This document shows positions 1-7,474 of a stretch of DNA of 64,000 nucleotides, piece by piece. The stretch's first letter is position 1, and each line of letters begins with the position of its first letter. Source of the stretch: Acetomicrobium thermoterrenum DSM 13490 (GTDB lineage Bacteria > Synergistota > Synergistia > Synergistales > Acetomicrobiaceae); assembly GCF_900107215.1 (NCBI RefSeq), contig NZ_FNPD01000010.1, forward strand, positions 1-64,000, read 5' to 3'. The notes below the pieces were generated by a model. The model searched no databases. It was not told the DNA's origin and worked only from the letters and a program-made list of their open reading frames with translations. The position numbers and the translations under genes were made by a program.

Positions 1-291
1 GTATATAGAGCGAAGGAGAAGAACGAGGCAGCCAAGCTTTTAGACCTGATCATCATGAACCTGAAGGCTTCTGACGATGCCGAGTTGTACAGGTGGGGCA
101 ATACCCTAAAACGGTGGCGACAGCCTATATTAAACTACTTCGACAACAAAACTACCAATGCCTATACCGAAGGATGTAATACGAAGGTGAAGATGCTAAA
201 ACGAATCTCCTTTGGTCTTAGAAACGTAGAGGTCTACACAAAAAAGATAATGTTGGGATTCTTACCACCGGAGTGTTTCCACACTATTTGA
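1..291 (+). CDS. ISL3-family transposase, C-terminal fragment
   Basis: The reading frame is already open at base 1 and ends at a TGA at 289-291, so only the last 96 codons or so of a transposase are visible. The tail contains the pattern typical of the end of ISL3-type DDE transposases: an 'ILNYFD' segment, then 'TNAYTEGCNTKVKMLKR', then a Phe-Gly-Leu-Arg-Asn motif; the Glu in 'TEG' would be the last acidic catalytic residue. The protein would cut and paste its element. Whether the copy is intact upstream cannot be judged. The family call is by motif recognition only, and another DDE family with a similar tail is possible. Confidence 0.8.
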   Translation, partial: VYRAKEKNEAAKLLDLIIMNLKASDDAELYRWGNTLKRWRQPILNYFDNKTTNAYTEGCNTKVKMLKRISFGLRNVEVYTKKIMLGFLPPECFHTI

Positions 292-292
292 A

Positions 293-300
293 ATAGAGCC
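293..300. mobile_element. possible right end of the ISL3-type element
   Basis: Just after the transposase stop the sequence reads ATAGAGCC. ISL3 elements usually begin with GGCTCT and end with its complement, so the element probably ends at about base 300. The next eight bases (301-308) would then be a target duplication, but the left end is outside the window and cannot be compared. This is an inference from family habit. Confidence 0.4.
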
Positions 301-309
301 CGAAAAATG

Positions 310-336
310 TTGACTATTTCTTCGACCTGTGATAAT
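310..336 (+). promoter_or_regulatory. candidate promoter of the tRNA cluster
   Basis: A TTGACT hexamer at 310-315 is followed after 15 bases by GATAAT at 331-336, with an upstream TG (328-329) that gives an extended -10 form. It lies about 45 bases before tRNA-Lys and just outside the presumed insertion sequence end. The spacer is shorter than the usual 17, so the call is tentative. Confidence 0.45.
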
Positions 337-381
337 TTCCTATTGCTCGCTCGGAGCAGTCTGAGGTAATTTGAATGAGGG

Positions 382-457
382 GGGCCGTTAGCTCAGGTGG
401 CAGAGCACCGGACTTTTAATCCGGGTGTCGCAGGTTCGAATCCTGCACGGCTCACCA
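382..457 (+). tRNA. tRNA-Lys (anticodon TTT)
   Basis: A full cloverleaf can be folded by eye. The acceptor stem pairs 382-388 (GGGCCGT) with ACGGCTC near the 3' end. The D arm is GCTC/GAGC, the anticodon stem CCGGA/TCCGG encloses the loop CTTTTAA with anticodon TTT, and the T arm carries GGTTCGAATCC. The 3' CCA is encoded (455-457). It is the first of three closely spaced tRNA genes. Confidence 0.97.
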
Positions 458-485
458 TTACAAAATTTAAGCAGTTCATTGAAGC

Positions 486-561
486 GGTCCCATCGTCTAG
501 AGGCCTAGGACACCGCCCTTTCAAGGCGGCGGCACGGGTTCGAATCCCGTTGGGACCGCCA
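486..561 (+). tRNA. tRNA-Glu (anticodon TTC)
   Basis: The acceptor stem GGTCCCA (486-492) pairs with TGGGACC (551-557). The anticodon stem CCGCC/GGCGG surrounds the loop CTTTCAA, giving anticodon TTC. The T arm has GGTTCGAATCC and CCA is encoded at 559-561. It lies 28 bases after tRNA-Lys, so the two are probably co-transcribed. Confidence 0.97.
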
Positions 562-575
562 TTGTATAGTTGTAG

Positions 576-651
576 GCCGGTGTAGCTCAACAGGCAGAGC
601 AGCGCACTCGTAATGCGCAGGTTGGCGGTTCAAGTCCGCCCGCCGGCTCCA
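576..651 (+). tRNA. tRNA-Thr (anticodon CGT)
   Basis: The acceptor stem GCCGGTG (576-582) pairs with CGCCGGC (641-647) with one G-U. The anticodon stem GCGCA/TGCGC surrounds CTCGTAA, giving anticodon CGT (threonine ACG codons). The T arm has GGTTCAAGTCC and CCA is encoded at 649-651. It is the last gene of the Lys-Glu-Thr cluster. Confidence 0.96.
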
Positions 652-695
652 GTTTTTATGTTATGTTCAATATGCCAAAATCGGAGGCATTTCTT

Positions 696-1187
696 ATGAC
701 AAAGCTTCAAACCCCGAGGTTCGGGCCCCTCGAGTCTCAAGAGGGAGATGTTATCTTTTTTCCAAAAGGCATTCCCGGCTTCGAAGATCACAGGAAGTGG
801 ATATTGGTAGGGGATGATGAAAACCCTATAAAATAGCTTCAAAGCCTAGACGATGAAGACGTTGCCCTTCCCGTTTTACACCCAAGTCTGGTCAGTTCCG
901 ATTACGACCCCCAACTATTAGAAGCTGACGTGAGAGAATTGAAAGCGACTGCGAAGGATTTACACCTCTTCGTAGTGGTGTCCGTACCGGAGGATGCCCC
1001 TTGGGATGCCACGGTGAATCTGGGGGCTCCGATTCGTTTGGGCATCAGGGCGCCAAAGGATGTCTTGATTTTGCGCAAGGAGCTTGCCGAGGAGGTAGCC
1101 CTTTCAAATAAACTTTCGGCTAAAACTAAAGATCTGGGCGTTTTGGGATCTTTGATGAAAAAGTCCCACCCGAATAATGATAGTTGA
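696..1187 (+). pseudogene. fliW: fliW, flagellar assembly factor, interrupted by an in-frame TAG
   Basis: Starting from the ATG at 696, with GGAGG eight bases upstream, the frame reads as a complete FliW of 163 codons except for one TAG at 834-836 (codon 47). Before the stop are the family hallmarks 'FPKGIPGFEDHRKW' and 'LVGDDENP'; after it the frame continues with 'LQSLDDEDVALPV' and the conserved 'NLGAPI'. In relatives the interrupted position is usually Trp in 'WLQSL', so a single TGG to TAG change explains the break. FliW normally binds flagellin and sequesters CsrA. No csrA and no flagellar gene is adjacent, although FliW and CsrA are often neighbours. Either the gene is dead, the base is a sequencing error, or the codon is read through. 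Confidence 0.85.
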
Positions 1188-1211
1188 AGCCTTTTTTGTA
1201 AAAGAAGTATA

Positions 1212-1245
1212 AAAACAGGCCTCCCGATATCGGGAGGCCTGTTTT
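1212..1245. terminator. perfect palindromic terminator after fliW
   Basis: A perfect 17-bp inverted repeat with almost no loop runs from an A-tract through a GC-rich core (CAGGCCTCCCGAT and its complement) to TTTT. Because the A- and T-tracts are symmetric it could terminate transcription in both directions. It separates the tRNA-fliW unit from the next operon. Confidence 0.85.
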
Positions 1246-1313
1246 CTTGGATGAATTTACGAAGACTTTTGACGTAAAAATCCTTATAATAACAAGCAAT
1301 GAGGTGATGCATC

Positions 1314-1961
1314 GTGAGGCGTCTCATATTTTTGCGCCATGGCAAGACAGAGTGGAACGGGCAATTTCGATATCAGGGCAAAACCGATGTTCCTCTTAAC
1401 GACGAAGGTCGCATGCAGGCCGACCGGACGGCGTTGAGATTGAATTCCCTAAAGGTTGACGTCATATATGCAAGCGTGCTTTCCCGTGCAAGAGAGACTG
1501 CCGAAAGAGTATCAAGGCATTTAGGCGCTCCTTTGGGCGGTTTGCTGGAAGAACTGGTGGAAATGGATTTTGGTAATTGGGAAGGGATGCAGGTAACAGA
1601 AGTAGAAAATGCCTACAAAGAAGTTTACGCTCAGTGGAGAAAGTTCCCCGAAAAGGTCAAAATCCCCGGCGGGGAAAGCTTCGTTGAAGTTGTAGAGCGC
1701 GTTAATCGGGGAATGAAGAAAATTTTGGACGATGGAGGCGAAAACGTCTTGGTCGTTGCCCACGGAGGTTCCATAAGGGCTGCCCTAACAGGATTTTTTG
1801 CGATGGATGCCTCTGCGGCCTGGAGGACAAGGATCGACAACTGCAGTTTGACCTCCCTTGAGCTCTGGAGGGATCGGGTAATGTTGAGCTTTACAAATGA
1901 CACACTTCACCTTCTCGTCGAAGACCCCGATTTCGTTCGCAATCTTCCCGTTTTGATTTAA
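1314..1961 (+). CDS. histidine phosphatase (phosphoglycerate mutase-like)
   Basis: This 215-residue protein belongs to the histidine phosphatase superfamily. The phospho-acceptor motif is 'LRHGKTEWN' with His9, a 'VDVIYASVLSRARETAE' segment follows as in the family, and the second catalytic His lies in 'VVAHGGS' (His150). Members include cobalamin-pathway alpha-ribazole phosphatase, small-molecule phosphatases and cofactor-dependent mutases; the exact substrate cannot be read from the sequence. The GTG start at 1314 is supported by GAGGTGAT seven bases upstream. It heads a plus-strand run with the sigma factor gene 22 bases later. A second protein of the same superfamily lies at 33838-34491 on the minus strand. 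Confidence 0.85.
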   Translation: MRRLIFLRHGKTEWNGQFRYQGKTDVPLNDEGRMQADRTALRLNSLKVDVIYASVLSRARETAERVSRHLGAPLGGLLEELVEMDFGNWEGMQVTEVENAYKEVYAQWRKFPEKVKIPGGESFVEVVERVNRGMKKILDDGGENVLVVAHGGSIRAALTGFFAMDASAAWRTRIDNCSLTSLELWRDRVMLSFTNDTLHLLVEDPDFVRNLPVLI

Positions 1962-1983
1962 CCTTCAAGAGGGGGATTTTACG

Positions 1984-2553
1984 ATGGATGGTTACGAGCC
2001 AATTTATCCCGAAGGTGAAGCAACTTCCGAAGAAAAATTGTGGCAAAGGATAAAATTCGGTGACGAAAAAGCTAGGGAAGAAGTGATAATTTCTTATAGA
2101 CCTATGGTTTTTTGGCTTGCCAAGAAGTTTTACGTACCTTCCGATTCCTATCAGGACTTGATACAGGAGGGAATGGTGGCACTAATCGAGGCAGTCGATA
2201 GATACGATGTCAAAAGAGGTGCTAAATTCATCACCTACGCCTATTATCGCATTAAGGGGCGTATGGTGAATTTTCTCGAAAGATCGGAAGCAAGAGCACC
2301 CGAGCCCGTCGATATCGACGACCATCTCTACGAAAGCAACATGGCCAGTTACGACGATGAGGGTTGGTTGATCGATCTTGAGGCGGCTATTCGATCTTTG
2401 AGCGAAAGAGAAGCTGAGATAGTAAAAGCCATAGACTTAAACGGGTTATCCGTAAAGGAAGTTGCCCGGAAAAAGGGTGTCGATATAAGCTACATCTACA
2501 AGTTGAGGAGAAGGGCCATAGCGAAGCTAAAAAAGGTTTTGGGAGCAACTTAA
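1984..2553 (+). CDS. short sigma-70 family RNA polymerase sigma factor
   Basis: The protein has 189 residues. Residues about 35-105 form sigma region 2, with 'DSYQDLIQEGMVALIEAV' and 'FITYAYYRIKGRMVNFLE' matching the core-binding and -10-recognition helices. Residues about 135-185 form region 4, a helix-turn-helix with 'LSVKEVARKKGVD' and 'LRRRAIAKLKK'. Region 1 and most of region 3 are missing, so it is an alternative sigma factor rather than the housekeeping one. It resembles the FliA/SigH-like short factors, but which class is unclear. A GAGGGGG ribosome binding site precedes the ATG. It lies immediately upstream of the outer-membrane biogenesis operon, which makes a role in envelope gene expression possible but unproven. 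Confidence 0.85.
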   Translation: MDGYEPIYPEGEATSEEKLWQRIKFGDEKAREEVIISYRPMVFWLAKKFYVPSDSYQDLIQEGMVALIEAVDRYDVKRGAKFITYAYYRIKGRMVNFLERSEARAPEPVDIDDHLYESNMASYDDEGWLIDLEAAIRSLSEREAEIVKAIDLNGLSVKEVARKKGVDISYIYKLRRRAIAKLKKVLGAT

Positions 2554-2585
2554 GCGGTTTTTATTTTTATTTGGGGGGACTTACC

Positions 2586-3236
2586 GTGGAGAGACGTCTT
2601 TTGAGGATAAGGCGTTGGATCGACAGAAGCATAGAGGCCTGCAGGCGAGGCAGGCCAAGGGATGTGTTAGTCGAACTTGAATGTGCCGAGGCGGAGATGC
2701 GAATCGCCAGGGAAGAAATTCTGACCCTCATCTCAGGTTCAAAGAGCCATCGCATCTTTTTGCCGTTGAAACAGGCCTTCGTGTCTGTACTAGTGGCAGC
2801 TGTCTTTTTAGTGGCGCTGGCTTTGCCGACCTCTATGGAGGTGATCGGAAGCAGCGGCGAAAGAGCGCAGGCTTCAAGGCCGAGAGATGTCGAATCCCTT
2901 CGTTTGAGTCTGATAACCGATGAAGAGGAAAGGCTTATCATGGCTTTGCGAAAAAGTTTAAGCGATACAAACCTGGGGCGCTTCTACGATCCGGGAGAAG
3001 CTTCCGTGGCTGAGGCGAAGTCCGGGGAAAGGGAAACCTTAAAGGGCAAAAAGGATGACCTTGGCAGAAAAGATTTTGCGAAAAACGTAAAAAATGAGTC
3101 AAAGGACTTACCCGAAGAGAAAAAGAGTGGTGTATCATTTGAGGAAGCCATGTTGGAGGATTTCTTGAGGTTGGTTCGCCTTGGAGAGAAAGCCCTCAAG
3201 GGTCAAGAGGAGGCTGCCGTAGAGTTTTCAAATTGA
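2586..3236 (+). CDS. unknown protein with one central membrane helix
   Basis: No known family was recognised. The product is about 216 residues: a basic, helical N-terminal part rich in Arg and Glu (about 1-55), one hydrophobic segment 'AFVSVLVAAVFLVALALP' (about 65-83), then a charged Lys/Glu-rich tail. The layout fits a single-pass membrane protein, perhaps an anti-sigma-like or scaffold partner of the sigma factor encoded 32 bases upstream, but this is guesswork from position. I chose GTG 2586 because GGGGGG lies seven bases before it; the TTG at 2571 overlaps that ribosome binding site and is less likely. bamA follows closely, so it probably belongs to the same transcript. Confidence 0.7.
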   Translation: MERRLLRIRRWIDRSIEACRRGRPRDVLVELECAEAEMRIAREEILTLISGSKSHRIFLPLKQAFVSVLVAAVFLVALALPTSMEVIGSSGERAQASRPRDVESLRLSLITDEEERLIMALRKSLSDTNLGRFYDPGEASVAEAKSGERETLKGKKDDLGRKDFAKNVKNESKDLPEEKKSGVSFEEAMLEDFLRLVRLGEKALKGQEEAAVEFSN

Positions 3237-3252
3237 AGGAGTGATCTCGGGG

Positions 3253-5127
3253 ATGAAATTTTTCATTAGAATTGTGATATTCAGCTTAGTTTTCATGCTT
3301 GTAAATTCACCCCTTGCTTTTGCCCAGACGATGCCCAACGTTGTGGCCGTAGAGGTAGAGGGCAATCGGCAGGTGGACACCAACTACATACTGTCAATAG
3401 TCGGCACAAAAGCAGGCCAACCGGCAGAGCGGGAACAGATCGATAAGGATGTAGAGGCCATATATAATTTGGGCTTTTTCTCCTATGTCGACGTCAGAGT
3501 CGAGCCTGTAGCGGATGGCATCAAGGTAGTTTACGTGGTACAGGAAAACCCTGTCGTAAAGGAAATAAGGTTTGAAGGAAACGAAGTATATAGCGAGGAT
3601 GAACTTAAAGAGCTTGTCTTTACGAAGCCGGGCAACATCTTCAACTCCGTCTTCTTCAGGCACGACCTCGAGAGGATCAGAAACAAATACCAGGAAGACG
3701 GCTATGCGATGATGCGAGTGCGGGATGTGCAAATTGAAGAAGGCATCATTACGGTAAAGATACTTGAACCCAAGGTCGGAGAAATTGCCGTGCAGGGAAA
3801 CGAAAAAACTAAGACTTACGTTATAGAGCGGGAGATAAAGCTAAAACCGGGAGATCATTTCAACGCCAATGTGCTGAGACACTCCCTCAACAAGCTTCAG
3901 AGGATGGGATACTTCGAGACGGTGAACGTCGGTTTCGAGCCCACTCAGGACCCCGCCTTCGTAAACATCATAGTCTCAGTGGAGGAGCAGAGAACCGGAA
4001 GGATTGGCCTTACCATAGGTCACGGCTCAAGCAGCGGATGGAGCGGTGGCTTGTCTTACGAGGACACCAACTGGAAGGGGTTGGGCCATATCGCGTCTGT
4101 CGGATTTGAGACGGGTAAACGGGACCAATATTGGATCAGCTATGAAGAGCCCTTTATGGATGTCGATTATTACTCTTGGAGAGTAAACCTCTATAGGTGG
4201 GAGTGGGACGACATAGAAAACTACATAGGTGGGGAATCGGTCTTCGAGTACGAAGAAACCAGGACCGGCATATCCGTGGGAGCGGGCAAGAAGTTCAAAC
4301 GCGACCCCAGGTTTAGCTGGTATGCAACGCTTGATTGGCACGATTCGGATATATCCTACGATGATATACGCTGGTACAGTGATTTCGAGAGCGCGGCGAG
4401 GGAAGTTAGCCAGAGTGATACCACCGGGAAATATACAGACAAGAGTGTGGAAGAAATTCAAAGGATATACTTCGACGAACACATGCAATCGGGGAAGACC
4501 TTCTCCATCACGGGCAGGCTGCAACGTTCTACTTTGGACGAGTATTTGAGCTATCCAAAGGGAGATGTCGTCAGCTTAAACGTAGAACAAGCGCTGGATT
4601 TCCTGGGCAGCGACTGGGACTTCACCAAATACTGGCTCGAAGCCAGATATTACACGCCAGTAACCAGAATAGGGGAGGTCTTCGATATCGACCTTGGGAC
4701 GGAAGACACGCCCGTGATTTTCGCCGCCCGCGTGAGGGCAGGCTTTTCAAGCGGCGAAATTCCATTCATGGATCAGTATTTTTTGGGTGGAGACAGGGAC
4801 CTTCGTGGTTATGAAGAGGACGAGTTTTACGGTACTGAGATGTTTTTGGCCAACTTCGAGTTGAGGATACCCTTAGAGCAGGCTTTTGGGCTAGTCTTTT
4901 TCTACGACGCCGGAAACGCCTGGGGGGATAGCGATCCTTTGATAGATTATCTTTATAAGACCGTAGGCCATGGCGAAAGCCGATCTTCCAGCTTCGATAT
5001 TTCGGATCTGCATGATTCTTACGGCATAGGAGTTCGCGTGAGAACACCCCTCGGCAACTTGCGCATAGATCTGGCCGAAGGAGAATACGAAACCTATACG
5101 CACTTCGGGTTCGGCGAGCTCTTTTAA
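3253..5127 (+). CDS. bamA: BamA/Omp85 outer-membrane protein assembly factor
   Basis: This 624-residue precursor begins with a clear signal peptide ending near 'PLAFAQ'. Three POTRA domains follow (roughly residues 30-100, 100-175 and 175-250), recognisable by 'VEVEGNRQVDTNYIL', 'IRFEGNEVYSEDELKE' and 'IAVQGNEKTKTYVIE'. The C-terminal half is an Omp85 beta-barrel, with 'FLGGDRDLRGYEEDEF' carrying the conserved [V/L]RG[F/Y] motif and a terminal Phe. It inserts beta-barrel proteins into the outer membrane. Three POTRA repeats instead of the five of E. coli BamA is a real difference. The ATG at 3253 is preferred over the upstream GTG at 3241 because it starts the signal peptide and has AAGGAG 11 bases upstream. 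It heads the lipid A gene run, a common diderm arrangement. Confidence 0.95.
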   Translation: MKFFIRIVIFSLVFMLVNSPLAFAQTMPNVVAVEVEGNRQVDTNYILSIVGTKAGQPAEREQIDKDVEAIYNLGFFSYVDVRVEPVADGIKVVYVVQENPVVKEIRFEGNEVYSEDELKELVFTKPGNIFNSVFFRHDLERIRNKYQEDGYAMMRVRDVQIEEGIITVKILEPKVGEIAVQGNEKTKTYVIEREIKLKPGDHFNANVLRHSLNKLQRMGYFETVNVGFEPTQDPAFVNIIVSVEEQRTGRIGLTIGHGSSSGWSGGLSYEDTNWKGLGHIASVGFETGKRDQYWISYEEPFMDVDYYSWRVNLYRWEWDDIENYIGGESVFEYEETRTGISVGAGKKFKRDPRFSWYATLDWHDSDISYDDIRWYSDFESAAREVSQSDTTGKYTDKSVEEIQRIYFDEHMQSGKTFSITGRLQRSTLDEYLSYPKGDVVSLNVEQALDFLGSDWDFTKYWLEARYYTPVTRIGEVFDIDLGTEDTPVIFAARVRAGFSSGEIPFMDQYFLGGDRDLRGYEEDEFYGTEMFLANFELRIPLEQAFGLVFFYDAGNAWGDSDPLIDYLYKTVGHGESRSSSFDISDLHDSYGIGVRVRTPLGNLRIDLAEGEYETYTHFGFGELF

Positions 5128-5136
5128 AGATAGGTC

Positions 5137-6384
5137 ATGAGGCAGCTTAGGGGGGCGACAAAAGGGATCTTTTTTCTCCTTCTTTGGGCGAGCTTTTTCT
5201 GCGGGACCGCTCATGGGGATGTGAAAGTCTCTTTGATGGGTCCTCCCGATTGGCTTGTTGCGGCAATGAGAGAAAGCGTCATTGCCGTCATGAATGAGAT
5301 GCCCGACTACGAAGTGAGCCGACAGGAAAGACTTCTTCGCATGGTATCGGAGAGGATCTTCGAGGGATATGAAATAAAGCGTGTGAACATAACGGGAGAA
5401 AGAGAGGTATTTATGGACTTTGTGTCAAAGGCAAAGCCCAAATGGAAGGTTGCCATCTCCGCTCCCAGACTAAGACAACCCTGTGACGGCTGGTTTTTAA
5501 AGGATATTTCTGGGGTTGATGAAGAAGTTCTAAATATGCTGAAAGACGTTCCCGTAGAGGCTTTAAAGTGGGCTGACGAGGTGTTTTTGAGGGAAGTTAA
5601 TGGGATCGTCTCCTCCCGCCTTCCCGGTTGGGAGCCCCACGTTTTGGTGAGCCGAGAGGGCGATTTTCACGTTGTTAACATATCCTTCACGGCGACTCAG
5701 GATCTGATATTGACCTTCGATGCTCACATTTTTTCCAGGTCCCTGCCCTCCTTTTGGCAGTATGACATGCGCGAGAAGATGGCCGAAGGCCTGTCCCCCT
5801 TCGTCGGGATTCCAGTTAGCTGGGCTGCCAAGCACGAGAGGGATATAGAGCTTATTGTCGAGGAAAAATTGAAAGATATGTCATTTGCCGATACAGCAAA
5901 GATAGAAGTAGACACCAAATTTATGTCCTCGAGGATTGCAAGGGTCGAAACGAACGTAGAAAGCAAAAGATATGCATTCTACGTTTGGGGGGCAGCTTAC
6001 GGCGGAACGGAGGACAAATCCACTGAACTGGGATTGCACTTCGGACGTAAGGCACAACCTTTTCCATCCTGGGATGTGGAACTTTACGGAGAGGCCATCC
6101 TTTCTTTAGATGACGGAGACAGCGAAGAGAGGTTGGGGTTGAGGTGGTCTCCCTACAGAGATATTTGGGTGGGCACCGAGAGAGAGCTTGAGGAAGATAA
6201 GACTTGGTATAGACTGTGGATAGAGGGCGGCATCAAGGCCTTTTACGCTTGGTGGCGCTATTCCGAGGACAGCGAAAACAATGCTGCATTGGGCTACCGC
6301 TTTACTGAACATCTTTCCTTGGAGATCTACCTGGACGAGCGAGACGATGACGAGGTCAGCGTGCGAGCGGTAGGCAATTTTTGA
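5137..6384 (+). CDS. unknown exported, probably outer-membrane protein
   Basis: The product has 415 residues with an N-terminal signal peptide (hydrophobic core 'GIFFLLLWASFF', likely cleavage after 'GTAHG'). The middle shows a weak repeat-like, POTRA-sized organisation. The last 150 residues alternate hydrophobic and polar positions with many Trp and Tyr, and the chain ends in Phe, as in beta-barrel proteins. No family was recognised. The gene sits nine bases after bamA and 22 before lpxD, where many diderms carry skp/ompH; no Skp-like sequence is present. A role in outer-membrane assembly is therefore plausible from context alone. Only a weak ribosome binding site precedes the ATG, suggesting translational coupling to bamA. 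Confidence 0.75.
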   Translation: MRQLRGATKGIFFLLLWASFFCGTAHGDVKVSLMGPPDWLVAAMRESVIAVMNEMPDYEVSRQERLLRMVSERIFEGYEIKRVNITGEREVFMDFVSKAKPKWKVAISAPRLRQPCDGWFLKDISGVDEEVLNMLKDVPVEALKWADEVFLREVNGIVSSRLPGWEPHVLVSREGDFHVVNISFTATQDLILTFDAHIFSRSLPSFWQYDMREKMAEGLSPFVGIPVSWAAKHERDIELIVEEKLKDMSFADTAKIEVDTKFMSSRIARVETNVESKRYAFYVWGAAYGGTEDKSTELGLHFGRKAQPFPSWDVELYGEAILSLDDGDSEERLGLRWSPYRDIWVGTERELEEDKTWYRLWIEGGIKAFYAWWRYSEDSENNAALGYRFTEHLSLEIYLDERDDDEVSVRAVGNF

Positions 6385-6406
6385 GGTTTTTGAAAGGAAG
6401 AGAGCT

Positions 6407-7474
6407 ATGAAGAATTTCGATAGGGCCTGGAGTCTTTCCAAAGTTGCGACTTATTTGGAGGGCAGGTTGGCGGGAGATCCGGAAGAAGTCGTTTTGGGGA
6501 TTGCTTCCCCCGAGGAGGCCGCCCCAAATTATCTATGCGTCGTGTGGGAAAAGAAGTGGCTTCAGAAGCTGGGGGAGAGGGTTTTTGTGATAGCTCCCGT
6601 GAATTGGCTGAGTCCAGGTCAAAGGGGAGTGGAAATCGAAGATCCGAAGAAGGCTTTGATTAAGTTGCTCTCCCTTTTCGAAAGGCCGCGTTCCTCGCAA
6701 GGGGGCGTTCACCCCTCAGCCGTCGTACATGAAAGAGCTTCAGTGGATCCTTCCGCATATGTAGGTCCTTTGTGTGTTGTGGATGAGGGGGCCGTGATAT
6801 CTGCTAACGCCATCCTTGAGGCACACGTTTATGTAGGAAAAAACGTCTTTATTGGCGAAGGAACTGTAATTGAACCAAATGCGAGTATATACCACGATGT
6901 AACCTTGAAAAAAAGGTGTCTCATCCATACAGGCGCTTCCCTTGGTTGCGAAGGGTTCGGATTTTACAACGACAAGGAAGGTCTTATAAAGATCCCTCAA
7001 GTGGGAGGTTTATTGGTGGAAGACGACGTCGAGATCGGTGCCCTGACGAGCATAGACAGGGGAACAATTGGGGATACCCATATAGGTCCAGGCACCAAGA
7101 TAGGAGACTGCGTCCATATAGGTCATAACGCAAAAATAGGCTCAAACTGCATAATAGTAGCCATGACCGGAATCGCCGGAAGCGCGGTAATAGAAGATAA
7201 CGTGATTATGGCCGCCCAAAGCGGTGTCAAGGATCACGTAAAGGTAGGGAGAGGAACGATAGTGGCGGCCAAATCGGGGGTGACCAAGGACATTCCTCCG
7301 GGAATGATGGTCTCCGGTTTTCCGGCGAGAGACCACAGGGAAGAATTAAAGATTCAGGCGTTAATGCAGAAGTTGCCCGAAATATACGAAAGGCTCGTGC
7401 ATCTGGAACGAAAATTAGGAGTGAAAGATCGCGATGGCAAAAAGAACGACCCTTCGAAGAACAATAGAAGTTAA
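6407..7474 (+). CDS. lpxD: LpxD, UDP-3-O-acylglucosamine N-acyltransferase
   Basis: LpxD adds the second acyl chain to UDP-3-O-acyl-glucosamine in lipid A synthesis, in the cytoplasm, using acyl-ACP. The 355-residue protein has an N-terminal uridine-binding region (about 1-100), then a long left-handed beta-helix of hexapeptide repeats such as 'IGPGTKIGDCVHIGHNAKIG', which includes the family's conserved His-containing turn. The segment 'GEGTVIEPNASIY' and the 'SIDRGTIGDT' loop are typical of LpxD. A GGAAGAG site precedes the ATG. Its last 41 bases overlap lpxC in another frame, which points to translational coupling. Confidence 0.95.
   Translation: MKNFDRAWSLSKVATYLEGRLAGDPEEVVLGIASPEEAAPNYLCVVWEKKWLQKLGERVFVIAPVNWLSPGQRGVEIEDPKKALIKLLSLFERPRSSQGGVHPSAVVHERASVDPSAYVGPLCVVDEGAVISANAILEAHVYVGKNVFIGEGTVIEPNASIYHDVTLKKRCLIHTGASLGCEGFGFYNDKEGLIKIPQVGGLLVEDDVEIGALTSIDRGTIGDTHIGPGTKIGDCVHIGHNAKIGSNCIIVAMTGIAGSAVIEDNVIMAAQSGVKDHVKVGRGTIVAAKSGVTKDIPPGMMVSGFPARDHREELKIQALMQKLPEIYERLVHLERKLGVKDRDGKKNDPSKNNRS

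Noticed and set aside
393-590. Short frames on both strands across tRNA-Lys and tRNA-Glu
   Set aside because: They are translations of tRNA genes.
630-842. Minus-strand frame overlapping tRNA-Thr and the start of fliW
   Set aside because: It covers a clear tRNA and the coding strand of FliW; no ribosome binding site or recognisable product.
1269-1290. TTGACG and TATAAT before the first histidine phosphatase gene
   Set aside because: Spacing is only 10 bases, so the two hexamers cannot form one promoter; the TATAAT may still act with another -35.
2571-2585. TTG 2571 as start of the gene before bamA
   Set aside because: It overlaps the GGGGGG ribosome binding site that better serves GTG 2586.
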